Shown piece by piece: positions 39,901-48,400 of a DNA stretch of 64,000 nucleotides. A model generated the notes under the pieces. The model was not told the origin of the DNA, did not search any database, and saw only the letters and a list, made by a program, of their open reading frames with translations. This DNA is from a virus. The DNA is taken from positions 35,389-99,388 of the IMG/VR virus record IMGVR_UViG_3300009433_002011, one strand, 5' to 3'. A program made the position numbers and the translations under genes. Position 1 is the first letter of the stretch. Every line of letters begins with the position of its first letter.

Positions 39901-42460
39901 CGTAAGCAGGCGTTAAGTTTCCGTTAAAGTCTTGCCTTTCTTCCCCGTCATAAGGATCTAAAGCTGTTCTGGGGCTATCTAGACTAAGCTTACAGCCAAA
40001 GAGATTTGAATTGTCTGGAATATTCTCTATTGTTATTTGGTCTATGAATCTTCCATCCACATAGCCTTTTATTATATTTAGATCTGGGTCAGAAGGATGA
40101 GACTCTGATGTTATACAATAATGATGCCAGTCAGACTCATAGTTATTATCCGCTTTTATTTCATAGAGTCCACCAAATTGATCTGAATCATAATGCGCAG
40201 GATCTTCAGACGATCTAAGGAATCCAATACTGGAGCTTCCAAATTGATTGAAGCTTAAAAAAAGTCGGTCTTGAGAATTGTTTAAATTGTCTAAACCCAC
40301 ACTCATAGACCCATTAGAATTGTATATTTTAATAACAGGGTCAGATGAGTAAAGATTACTGGTAGGGCCATTAAGAAAGAAAGAAACGGACATATTGTCT
40401 GAAACTTCTATGTTTGCATCTGACTGAAAAATTTCTGATTGTTTGAAGTCAGCATTGTAAGGGGAATCTATACATCTATAATCTCGTAGAGAATCAGTAT
40501 CTATTTCAAGCTCACTTTGAAATTTTAAATCTTTACAAGATATACTGCCGTCTTTCCAGTCAATATAGTTGGATAATAGGTCTCTATCAAACTTGTTAAC
40601 GGCTTTGGTGTAATCAACTTTATAAACAGCTTGCTGAGAAGCTTGGTCTGGCTGTACAAGAAATCCATCTTGAGTTGGATGAATAAAATTATTTTTCAGT
40701 ATAACTACATACGAGCCATCTTGACTCATAGAAGCGTCAGTTATAGGATGATACGCATTAAACGGTCTTTTTATCTTGTCGTTACGTGTAATTGGTGGAC
40801 AATTAAATATATCTATTTGAGAAACTTTTACCCAGTCGTCAGAATCAGCTGAACCAACTACAAAGTATCCGGGTTGGGGTAAGGGGCTAGAAACAGGAGA
40901 CTCAGATATATCCTCGTATACACAGACAGACTTATCTTGAGAAATCATAAGCTTTTTGCCGTCTGAAGAAAAGCTCAAATTTCCACCAAGACCCACAGCA
41001 TCAAAGCTCCCTGCGTCGTCTCTCTCTCTTGTATAGTCTGGTTTTATTACCGTTAATGTTTTCCATACATTTGTTGAAGTCTCCCTCCAAGTTATAACAG
41101 CCCCACCGCGAGCGTCATTAAAAGAATCTGGGAATGGGTCTATAGCACCAAAAGCAACAGCTTTACCATCCTGACTAATAGCAAGGTCAAAACCAGAGGT
41201 ACTGTCTTCTTGTCTATAACCAGTTCCTCCATCGTTCCCAAAGTACGCTTCTTCTCCGGGGTCAAACAGAAATTTATCATTTTCAAGTTGTTGAACTAAA
41301 ACCCAAGCGTCAGACTGATATTCATATATATTTACGAATGCCTTGGTGTTCTCGCTTTGAATACCAGTTGATGTATCAATTCTTAAAACAGCAAGTCTAT
41401 CTCCATTGCCATTTATCGCTATTTTTTCGCCAAAAGCATTTACGCGAAAATATTGACCAAAAATATTGCTAGTCAGAGTGCTTCCGAGTTGCTGAAAATT
41501 AGCCGCCGGTTCAGTGCTAGAAGTCTCAGTAAATTTAAGTACGCGAACATTACCTTGAAATCTAGGGAAAGCCGAACCACTCCAAGTTCTGGAAGAAGCC
41601 GCTAAAATGGTTCCGTCGTCACTTAGTGATAAATCAACACCTAAATACTCAAAGCCACCAAGAAACGCGGAAAGAGCGCAAAGGTCGTACTCATCATTTG
41701 TAGAAAATCCTAACTTGTAGAGATGCGCTCTGCCTAGAAGATCGGAATTGTCGCCCCTGTCTAGGAAAGACACAGCTATAAAATCACCATTTTTATTTAT
41801 AGCAAGATTTGAGTCAAGATATTTATTTCCGTAAAACTGGTTCTCATTAGATATTTCAGATAGAGAAGTTTCATCAACAACAATAGTACTGTGTGTATTC
41901 CACTGTTCGCCATTTCTTTTATAGATGTAAAGTTGCGTGTTTTTGAATCCGTCTACACCGGTATCTACACGATCAGCCAAAATAGCAAGTGTAGAGCCAT
42001 CCCCACTAAGCTTACTTTTCAATACCCTGCAAAAATCTGATTTTGCGTGTGATTCTGGATTGTCAATAAATAGACTTGGAACTTCAATATCAAATTTGCC
42101 GTAGTTTGGCTCATTTAAAGATGGAGAAAAAGCAAACTGCTCGCCACCAAGAAGCGCACGATTGATCTCTGGTTTCTCTAGTTTTCTCTCATACTCAATA
42201 ACCGCTTCTACTGGGCGTTCATCAAAGAATTTTTTATGCTCATCTTCAATTATTTCATCAAGAGTTATATCGTAAAGAGGACCAGACCCAATAGCGGTTG
42301 TTATTAATTTTTTAGATGTACATACTCTGGTGACTTTGGCTTGTTCTACAAAACCAACGCCATTCAACTCCTGACTAGCGCCTAAATCCATACTGACAGT
42401 ACAACGATCTAAGTCGCCTACACCGTTCATCGTAACCGAAATTGTTTCGCAAGACTTCAT
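27920..42460 (-). CDS. Giant modular adhesion-type virion protein (4846 aa)
   Basis: One uninterrupted 14.5-kb frame. N-terminal residues about 150-600 form a beta-propeller-like region with repeats such as LSDDGTILAAS and ISQDGKAVAFGA. LamG-type domains lie near 690-865 (ending DDIRVYNKTLSQNEINLL) and about 1770-1945. A stretch near 2225-2500 holds many short 'NL.L.G' strands. Seven FG-GAP-like units follow between about 2650 and 4650 (GHAVAV...MAVGAP, GYSVSI...AAIGAP). Two related alpha/beta domains with the pattern D..IKSWLALGDRTLVLVG and ITRLKNWLNTGNKKLVMTY are inserted near 3330-3440 and 3760-3850. It starts at ATG 42460 with AAGGAT. Likely binds host glycans or proteins; this is inference from the modules. 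Confidence 0.9.
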   Translation of the reverse strand: MKSCETISVTMNGVGDLDRCTVSMDLGASQELNGVGFVEQAKVTRVCTSKKLITTAIGSGPLYDITLDEIIEDEHKKFFDERPVEAVIEYERKLEKPEINRALLGGEQFAFSPSLNEPNYGKFDIEVPSLFIDNPESHAKSDFCRVLKSKLSGDGSTLAILADRVDTGVDGFKNTQLYIYKRNGEQWNTHSTIVVDETSLSEISNENQFYGNKYLDSNLAINKNGDFIAVSFLDRGDNSDLLGRAHLYKLGFSTNDEYDLCALSAFLGGFEYLGVDLSLSDDGTILAASSRTWSGSAFPRFQGNVRVLKFTETSSTEPAANFQQLGSTLTSNIFGQYFRVNAFGEKIAINGNGDRLAVLRIDTSTGIQSENTKAFVNIYEYQSDAWVLVQQLENDKFLFDPGEEAYFGNDGGTGYRQEDSTSGFDLAISQDGKAVAFGAIDPFPDSFNDARGGAVITWRETSTNVWKTLTVIKPDYTRERDDAGSFDAVGLGGNLSFSSDGKKLMISQDKSVCVYEDISESPVSSPLPQPGYFVVGSADSDDWVKVSQIDIFNCPPITRNDKIKRPFNAYHPITDASMSQDGSYVVILKNNFIHPTQDGFLVQPDQASQQAVYKVDYTKAVNKFDRDLLSNYIDWKDGSISCKDLKFQSELEIDTDSLRDYRCIDSPYNADFKQSEIFQSDANIEVSDNMSVSFFLNGPTSNLYSSDPVIKIYNSNGSMSVGLDNLNNSQDRLFLSFNQFGSSSIGFLRSSEDPAHYDSDQFGGLYEIKADNNYESDWHHYCITSESHPSDPDLNIIKGYVDGRFIDQITIENIPDNSNLFGCKLSLDSPRTALDPYDGEERQDFNGNLTPAYDDIRVYNKTLSQNEINLLASHRVKVTRRDIYFYDYLKEENGVISLEYNRSTYKDVPISSFCKDQPIPAPPDFAGCDFGTECVIDAEIKFCYDSTLPNIVPIFGLYASGISGVGFLESNSPPHIQLVSYHQKNLLGRGIIFDGGLMAHSLNLKMSGVSDLSTGFVDKYNGSFFDLSAVQKLYPSSDISNVGFVSSDGDFDLFNKIDEGVYEGDWQIDSTRISDDSESYVQLIAPDTKGSFSYECGITNTLFDPEESLIRFRLSGPTSTSDCALPPRYTIKNIKLKDPQGTLITQYEDIVFIGDSDFDNDINYTSVVRSEKINKVKGFYRWQDTYPTLDSGNAPHGFSLSFDIDAEDLGAEFTLGYSKAFKEDTTQLSSPSINNSLRISAIEILTSGRASNYQEHYINLMTPVVDTGRRIEKCFHPTFFPKFDFDTGIWPSVSSIWYANNDVDYSNQSTQGSLQLLENIRDPEDDTFAILNSMGDIENSGKLTLKFGYSPSSQKEIQAGSFSDAFGEGRNKRDNIWFSPSGAFSGLTTSTTDIDHNFFKFDSITLKVRAKKAVGSRDYVLDVVGYSDDCLLNVTSAVGGFLQNTSGVTFPDHSDDSLVFYGNTGSIPTTSGFKNVDDLGLSTEPFSNKDHYFESNSTNNAGGDHYLLTTYPTVTSTEFEWYEIPLKAYEDNVEIGRSKQYNLSSLLERLYLDIYPLPTGAAISNIHLCVRYAPQNAFNLTSQGGEKIGRIADGRTEGSYFPTSRQSNDLIINAGSGFNPLSYISGIPQAFTTPDSLKSNYSRRWRGMEGTVQGPYDVDQFGFGFENPHLDYPFISGFYLFEDNSTAIRPVVGALTGTLTTSYDNFQFTNIGWRFSNSGLFTDRWPTYSTPYTTTDWTALEDGSNNFQNHELYGQVADAFRNVVRISGQNSFINFGNINYGPQGDLGLSVYIRFTPDANVSGANYNLFNSGVLVSKYDAGQDIEFCLGYSDGYLVAKAKDATSGSIKQAIDTVKYSGYQYPLSVIMTYNDDNSHKLKLYTDNEFESNWTTLRATSDSFYMDVNSSDLRVGHSPGSGVGFNMFLSEFGLSSGNIVQSTPDATHKEVTAQKFFENNRVYWWDEGETTSEDAYKLWDYVNENTYTDWHIGAFKHCEFNYEFDNLGSRPGKRTGRDLINFNIKHHGSGYIQYASLAMPSNVDSGVSYHTQIENDFLRLHLSDTPDNFYAVYPRVSKNLPHGYKFTEKALVVETVLEHKSDSHNIVWEDGSIGPKLIVSLYTKNQEPEHPLVEPFTEPNWGLVNRAIHYLPPSSCLMRFDSTFNYNDYCDESEKWALFPHEPRLTELTEKYFSKDVDDMFLQYDLVYPSGPAFDSRIDMHTCHVRAEDAFVNATNTSGVFNLYTSGNPSPVTGVLDMFTFNASGMGPEFGWSPASGLNMILRAPIEVNESGFILYASGEQISAESLKTFIDGHELIKESGFNLIASGDGRTWTSFPPRGGAVVGSDFVVGDAPTIPPLPMLVFGKGVDSGVLPLSIGAIKSPTSPEASLPLSLFPSTAGSGGVRDFMPVYLLQNFSNEPGPKSGELELSIIGAAGLSSRYRNASTNLSLRGPDRLPLKENVNLTLYGDNLSEVVSTGSLNLFSSNYTGFNTPFYLWYNNNYGTGITLEDNNIASILVGDEIRGVTLFGYGSCTGDSPQKAIDPAIITDDTVWREETCNEGGIFRATKTYTNLSAGYSGNYYGIRKLQGLIPDAPYMTTLKIRTGSTTAIPVPRDWEEWEYGTCGPDTIGGCCPDDACSRNINFSGIKLIGDYPYLSGDATHYDVSGRLAGDNYGHAVAVKKDLMAVGAPKHNIYDERGELLNDAGAVFLYRRNEDVAGLKADWELEEKVLLPSGYRQDHISATYQNLLCYPNNITKEFCISGQQWNIGQEGREFGYSLDLASSGDKETLVVGAPGAYWDRTFEDIVVSGIPVLMLVFTDKFSYNKEKIAAIGNTALKYDILYKYFAVPWDIGGSDFQPQLDINVLLCQIHDSDQKDSLPKVRSDKPWFHHLYINNLLDGNEDSTVLKNTAVSGIQKKFFEMFPYSNNLYSGIPPIVGVFGDDTPSTFNKGAFQPALDEFLSFYQDYAYQSGIKDLTNDTEQSGYIKQIYSDSFNWDKASVEILNETLATGNLLTQKQVQFPDYNSAGNVVMNYITSGVGQQYARSNSYEFQIPPESGGRVYIFEKESGNFNLVQEIVSPQEDLKMFDSDDFAGAMDENGLPYGVKPNDRFGHAVSISNNSEVVTVGSPYSSEACLIYERDEKENARMYKGIRSWLDFNSLVAESTRYDTLLAASGDLEVQKTIYHELTKGNKFLLRSDKNFWGKTPINLYKKIFKYDYSDIPYTGTWGFIPQEVAGTSRLGYSTAVGEDGDIVAFGAPTDSFNEFDDYNVYYRSEDTWASYMQAGAVRVFESRKYYPHSGAVEFTRFGNLDRSVHGSGDNQQFYDQMGLYFKPDNVSFERLPFSEIEIPQSAGLAFIITPEIDAASDEIIDNIKSWLALGDRTLVLVGNDPIWEDDGLYFDSNEIVNKVLQKLGSRMRLVPARNEYESLVGGVAESDYNNDKYNVTKAFIPDYIHDTHLTNNNMFASGVADIRIDISDLELEDLLLHSPCDKINTRCEHTIQHMGDLRAQWNSECIVAGTPPGKIEFKTNWPFHFNNENPARDCSFWPQNPKPYIDRPGEAIRPVLTAAEHITPPPRIIAASSGEKEQCTTSLSGIIKTEYTTSTKLYEFADTQIDELAFSISQPSGTLLSGIFDDFTRGQFFDPAPFDKRNSFMQAAGTSYEIDVPPDDVVVSPESVWATEESYLNNTVDTGSKVILFASMLSETDWALGKSNNAGEDPNNKDQNIFFYNNLVALDCNSAGNIIQLGGWTGRNSFKSAFSDSAIAKTFIQGGHTVSSGVLFTDNDPISTIHNVAWVADPVAKPSDEDITRLKNWLNTGNKKLVMTYSANQEKANIIEYICDQLELNTKPFYSKANGAYFVQDTELVAQGNTQGIPYDSQGGIEQAQLIDETASVFVGCNKGYAFNAITAETKVEKLAIIPKDANQQDYSSEVDFETGFTEYAFIPIKPGANTKKLVRYKAPLIEKRFNNPYIYWKIDGDANADFKVIAGSGYRLYINYISESPDEKFDINLGFDGVSFSPYPDDREESGDGNVDDDSRKLDRTDTYKIKTKVFDIKAKDTSTEFSLKFDTDEWRQIKSADFDGNRPLTPRVVSISGCPLPIEVETLTSTRIKERKIYVTRCSGVPFFNPEQRIEFDPVFRPISTLNDKYCQSSPACDGYGGQMIQDGPIIAADELEHFTTFNAGRNRSRIVVLSDSTLIQGQSPYFRNDALEENQKFIRSLYPTSPEKYGNMEYSNDTNFIDGVRKFSFTQKILSPQRGSAAKYYAASGLTNLVDRYTLGGSLGNLTKYTDQESSKNPGDIFREFSPETPEKLEQELEKFGEDIIPIYGVYPRYSGIIDGKLYLDAGIEGGMPQFMIDKHKDYIDFDMLASGYAGDLFGISIDIHNDKLIVGAPFNGFLDEDIRSWPELTNLHASGFVGSGLKLSGNGGAGAAFYYERTGRGKNSVSEFLPWQFQQKIKPSSINVGIDNATLAKLKEQKAHRPIDITSDFVAKNAMITDRFGYSVSIDSDFAAIGAPAHDFETTHQHIYGGSAAFIRKEFGGEFDIPEHKFFDLGSSGVRIDDFNRASGKMVLNNGAVFTYRHKMTDWAARSKEWVYAQKMYPEGFSDRNTVALTGCENDFFGFSVAIDRARRGDSDYVMVAGSPNHNYPTSGQHTTQELEDAGSSYTFDAMLREQLASLPNAASYIDAQVFGHKPESQADRLRNIVYQNTTGGQETFEVSGIIIANENGDVFLEVSGQDPATKGFVAHRPYVELVRGELISGTGVNQEFNLITDGQPVPRSGFMNLSIPGPSSDIVYNNMNLYSFGAYVGSGDMPLYMQVASGTSNNSLDLLLKDPQIIANMNLRIRGK

Positions 42461-42479
42461 TTTTTATCCTTAATATCCT

Positions 42480-45400
42480 TTAAGCTATACTTTGCGTGTA
42501 AGGGTCCATTTGTATATCGCCAGTAAAGTCAAAGCTTGAGCCTTTAATTCTTTCGCTAACTATTTCTAATAGCTCTGTTTTCAATTCTTTTTTCATCTGG
42601 TTTAAGAATGTCCCACCGTTTAGATTTACATTTACATTCGTAGGGTCTAACTGTACGTTTAGTTTAAATCCTGTTAGCCTGCTTACTGCATCACTAAATA
42701 CTCTAGCAGAAGATTCAAACGTTTTAAACATGGCAGTCATGTCTGTTGATGGCACTGTGCCTCCCTTGTCCATATAAACAGGACCACCTCTAGACATTCC
42801 CTGAGCAGGAGCGGCGGCTGGAGCAGCGCCGTTGCCATTCATGGCCTGAAGTACTTGTAAGTTATTACCTCTTTGCACAGAAGCACGATTTACAACAAAC
42901 TCTCCGGGCGTGAGCATAGCTGGCACTGTATCTGTACCGCGAGGAACAAACATACCACGACTAGCATAAACTGGCCCACCTTGAGAAAGACTAACAGCGT
43001 CTGAAAGTCCCGGAATTGCACCGGCAGCACCTAGAGTAAGTTTAACGTTTGCTCCGCGAGCATCAATATCAACACTTGACTTTGCGTCACCAGAAGATAG
43101 TGCCTGATTTGCTCTTTCAATCACACCCTCTGTAGCCTTAATTGCTTCCTGTGCGGCTTCCGCTTGTTTCTTTGCTAGATCGGCAGATTTCTGTAGAGAT
43201 GTTGCCATTTGTTCAGAGGCTTTTGCTGCTTCGGTTTGAGCGTTTACGAAATCTTGATTTGCTTTTTTAAGTCCAGCAACACTGACTTTAAAATCAGCAG
43301 AACCAAGCACCTGAATTGCTGGAGCAATTTGCTCTAGTATTGAAGCTGATTGATCTATAGCTGCTTTTATAGCTGACTCTTCAGAAGTTGTTTGTGATAA
43401 CACTCCGACATTTCTCGCGCTCGCGAAAGGACCAAGCGCAGTACGCGCTGCCGTCCTCATGTCTGCATCAGAAAGCCCCTGACCCTCTAGGCTTTTAAAA
43501 CCTGCACTCAGGGCTTTACTAGAAAACTGCAACGCCGTACTAGCATCGCCCATTCTAAGTGCAGACGCAGCAGCAGCAGCGGCTTGATCTTCTATGAAAC
43601 CAATTGTATCACCAGAAATCAATTTGTCAAGAGCGCTTCTTTCTAAAGCGTTTTTCTTTTTAACTATATCAAGTTCTTCTTTGTAGATCTTGGCTCTTTC
43701 TCTAGCAAAAGTAGCCAATGCGTCAAGATCTTTATTTGCTTTATCTAAGAATAATCTATCTTGTCTATTTTGGAAGGTATTTGAACTTCCTCCCCCAGCA
43801 GCACCAGCTAATCGTCCGGTGGCAGCAACAACACCGGCTTGTATAGAACTTATTGTGCCAATTGCGTTAGCAGCAGAGATGTCTGTGCCTAACTGACTAG
43901 ACGCCCTCCTTCTTGCGAAATCAATTTTTGAGGTAGTGTTTTCCTTCCCTCTAAGCTTAATTGCTTCTTCTTGAAGATTTATAGACTTAATCTGAGCCGC
44001 TATCATCTTCTCTTGAGAGCTTACTGTTTTTTCAGCAATTTTTACAAGTTTATTCTGAGCTTCAGCCAGTGCGTTTCCAGCAGCTAAAGATTTTTCAAAA
44101 GCCTTTTTACCAGCTTCGTCGAGCTTATTTAGTACGACATCAAGGTTGCCTTTTGCTAACGCTTCAGCATCGTCGCCGGTAAAGTCAACATTGCCAAATA
44201 CATCGGCAATGATCTTTCTTCCAGCATCATCTAGTCCCTGTAGATTAGTAAGTTCACTTATTATTACTTCTTTTATAGACTTACCACCAAGCTCATCATT
44301 TATAACTTTGTCTTTAACTTTCTCTAGTGCGTCTTGGAAGCCACCGCTAGCAATCCTTAGTGCGCTAAAGTTTTTATTTAATTTATTGATAGTAGAATCA
44401 GCAACACCAAAGCTTTTAAACTCGCTATTTATTTGAGCTAGTGCTTGGTCAAACTCGCTAGTATCAATCGTGGCTCCAGAAAGTCCTGCCTCCACTGTAG
44501 ATAAAGCAGAAGACAGTCCATTAAATTTACCTTCTACTATAGAAATAGTTCTGTCTAGCGATACGTTTAATCCACTGGTGGCGGCAATTACCGGTCTCAA
44601 CCCTAAAGTAATTCGAGAAAACGCTGCTGTGTTTTCAGCAACAGCTACTGCGTTGTTTCTAAATCCTTGCGCCAGTTTTTTCTGAACTAAAGGATCAAGG
44701 TCTTCAAAGCCAGTATCTTCAAAACCCGGAAAACTTTCAATCTTGCCAACAAAATCTTCAAAACTTGCACCGGCACGAAATAGCTCTCTGCCTAATTGAT
44801 TAAACTGAGGTATACGTTTTTTAATAGCTTCATTTAAAGCCTTTTCTGTTTCTTCTCTAGCCTTTTTTGCTGCTTCAACTTTTGCATCGGCTCGCTCATC
44901 TGCTCCGGTAAATGCTCTTGCAATACCAAATCCTGCACCACCCCCAGCAATACCTCCAGCGATGCCCCCAACAACCACTCCGGGTATAGCTCCAACTCCA
45001 GCAAAACCTGAACCAATAGCCGCACCTGCCGCAGCGCCAGTAAGTATTCCAGCTAGAACGCCGCCAGCTTCTACTGCGCCCTTGTTTTCAATTTCTAATG
45101 TATTAGCTCTATCTTTAGCCGCTTGTTTTTCTACATCGGTAGCTTCTGCGAGCGCTCTCTTGAAGTCTTGTACGTTTACTGTTAACTCGCCGCTTTGGAA
45201 GGCGTCAAGAAGCGTTTCATCGCCAGAGGCTATTCTCTTTAAAGCTTCTGCGGCTCGATCAGCAGCGTCAGCAGCATTTAGCTCGGCCTTTTTAAGTGCA
45301 GCAGCAGCTTCCGCTCTTTCTTTTATTAATGCTGTTGAGTCAGTGCCAAAAATAGTACTAAATTTATCTCTAAACGAATTTACTGTACTTTCTGGAAGTA

Positions 45401-48400
45401 GCTTAACTCCAATCCCAGCAAGAGTTCCAACAAGACCTCCAACAATACCTCCAACCAAAGTTCCAGCAGGCCCAAAAACTACTCCTATTGTAGCACCAGC
45501 AGCCGCTGCGCCCAAAGCAAGTTTGTTTAGGTCTTTTTGAGCTTGACTAGAAACTGCCGCCGCTCCCGCATCTGCTATTCTACCTTCTTCTACAGCCGCT
45601 TTAGCTTTTTCGTGAACACCGCTATAAGCGTCCATTACACTTGTAATCGCATAAGTCGCTGCTAAAGCACCGCCTATACCGGCGGTAAATGCATTCATCT
45701 TTACGCCAAGCGACTGAACAACAAAGCCAAACGTACCAAGTTGCATTATCAAATCACCGCTAGCATTTTGAATTGCACCCAAACCTTCTGTAGCACCCTC
45801 AACCTTTGGTATCATCATAGATATGCTTGAAAGAGCAAAGAAAGCGCCCATCCCATCTATTCTGCCACCGCCACCACGCTTTTCTCTTTCGGCCCTACGT
45901 TCGGCCATTTTTGCTGCTTTTTCTGATGCGGCAGCGGCTTTTTGTTGCGCTACTTTTAGTTTTTCAACAGTAACACCAGCAGCAGCCATTCCTTTTGCGA
46001 GCATATCGGCTCTGCTTCCTCCTTGTTGTGCAGCGACCGAGAGAGCCTGCAAGCCTTTTGTAGTGTTTCTTGCAGATACACCCTGAAGCTTCATCCTTTT
46101 TTCTAATGATCTTTGAGCAGCGTCAACCTTAGCTGCGCGTCCGTCGAATGTTCGCCCAAAAGCGCCAGTTCCCTTGGAGCTATACACCGTTCTCGTTTTA
46201 GGGCCAGCAGCGGCTGGAGCAGAAGTTGATATTTTATTTTTAGCTGAAGCCAGCGCTGCTGTTACTCCTTCTCCACTAACTTTTATACCTTTTGATATAA
46301 ATGAAAAAGCGTCATTAAGTTGTGGAGTTTTTCTAGCAATAGTACGGAGTACACCATCTAAAACTTTTGGGCCTTTTATATTTATAGTATTAACAACACC
46401 ACTAAAACCACCAGAAAGTAATTTCTGTCCTGATTGTACAGCCCTATTTACACCACTAAATGATTTTTGAATTAAACTACCTTCTTTAGTAGCAACTCCT
46501 ACAATTTTATTGAAAGCATTTCCAATTCTAGAGTCTACTGCTTGTACTACCTTTCCAGCACCAGAAAGCCCGCTTGAAATATTTGTCCCAGCTTTAGTAA
46601 TTGCATTGCTTGTATTTGTTATAGCAGTATCTAGTCCCTTAATTTGCTGCGGGGTTTTCGTTATTGCAATTCCAGCATTTATAACGCTTTTACTAATACT
46701 CTGCAACGCTTTAACAAGAGTGCTTTCTTGTTTTTTAATCTCATTTCCCGCAGCGGCACGTCTTTCCGCTGCCGCAGATAGGTTTATACCACTGTTAGTT
46801 ATATTACCAAAGTTAACAGCTTTTGGTTGACCGCCATTTACAAATCGTTGAACAATACCGCCGTCAGCAAAGCCTTTCACGCCCTGCTTGTTCATGCGAT
46901 CTAGATTTGCTTTACCAATCTTAGAAGCAGCACTCTTATTGATAACAAATTCGCCGGGGGTCAACAACGCTGGAACTGTATCAGAAGGAGCAGCGCCGCC
47001 CATATTGTAACCAGCTTTTGCTCTTAGTTTAGCAAGTCTTGCTTGACCCTTTTGCTCTCTCTGCATTCTGGCGGCAGCTTGTTTCTGAGTTTCACCTTTC
47101 TTGTCACCTTTCTTATTGTTAGCATAAGTGGGTGTTTGTTGATAGGTTTGAGCAAGCTCGTTGATAATTTTCTTTTGAGCTTCGCCAGCGCTAGCTTCTG
47201 TATAGCTAGTTTTAGCGTCTACAAAAGTAGAAGGAAGTTTATCGTAATTATCTTTAAGAGCGCCTTGTAATCCACCTTTAAAGTCAAAAGGCGCACCGGG
47301 AGGCGATGGAGAAAACTTACCTCTACCGTCCATAACATTTACAACATCTTCAAACACTTTGCCCATCATAGAGCCAGATTTTCTGATACTATCAGCTAGC
47401 AAATTCTTAGATGTTTCAGGGACTGTAATACTACCCAAGCCCAAATCACTAGAAAGACCAGCAGCGGCAACAGAAACTCCTTGAGCAGCCTCTCTTGATA
47501 ATGTGCTGTAGAATTTTTCAGATGTTTTTGCGTTAAGTCCTTGTCTGGCGACTTTAAAGTTCTTATTAGACCAGCTAAGTTCTTTGTCTAAAGCTTTTCT
47601 TTGTCCTTCAGTTCCCTTGACAGCACCTCTAATTTGAGCGCGTGTAACTTTCGCGTCCATGTCCTGAGCTTTTCTGTCTGGATCAAGAATAGCAAAGCCC
47701 ATTCTATTCTTTTGAGCAAGACCACCAAGGGCAAACTTTTGAATAGCACCGCCAAAGAACTTAGGTCTACGTTTTTTTTGATTTCCTTTGACTGGTATAA
47801 ATTGTTTTTGAACCCTACTATCTCTAATCGCTTTACTAACAATTTGACCAGCACCAACGAAAGACCTTTTAGCGTCAACAAACTTTGCTAAAGGATCATT
47901 TTTAGTCTCTTCTTCAAGTTCTTTCTTCCTACCTCCAGCCAAGGCAAAGTCGAAGGGTGTAGTGTCTCCCCCCGGAGAAATACCTAAAATAGCACCAGCA
48001 AATCTTTCAAATGCAAAACCACCTAAAGACTCTTTTGCCTTTGCGTCATTGCCTATTGATCTAAATTGACCTATGCTACCTATTTTTGCTGTAAGTTGTT
48101 TTTTAATTGCGGCGTTTATACTTGGAACGACATCCCTCATGAAGTCGCTTTCCGCAAATTGATTTCCTCTATCTAAGGTAAATTGACCTACTTTTTGTGG
48201 TTGGATGTCAATCGTATCACCACTTTTCAAACCTGCGGCTTTAAATTTTCTAGATAGTGTGCTACTTTTTCCAGATAGCTCACCTACTGTTTTAGTTTTG
48301 GTTTGACTTTGAGAATTTCCCGGAGCGCCTCTTGGGGCTATTTGACCAATAGGATCTATTATCTTAACGCTACCGCCTTTAGCGTACTTACTGTTATTCA

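Noticed and set aside
44962-45540. A 192-codon plus-strand frame rich in Ala, Pro and Ser opposite the tape measure
   Set aside because: It mirrors the Gly/Ala-rich glycine stretches of the real minus-strand gene; no ribosome site and no own motif.
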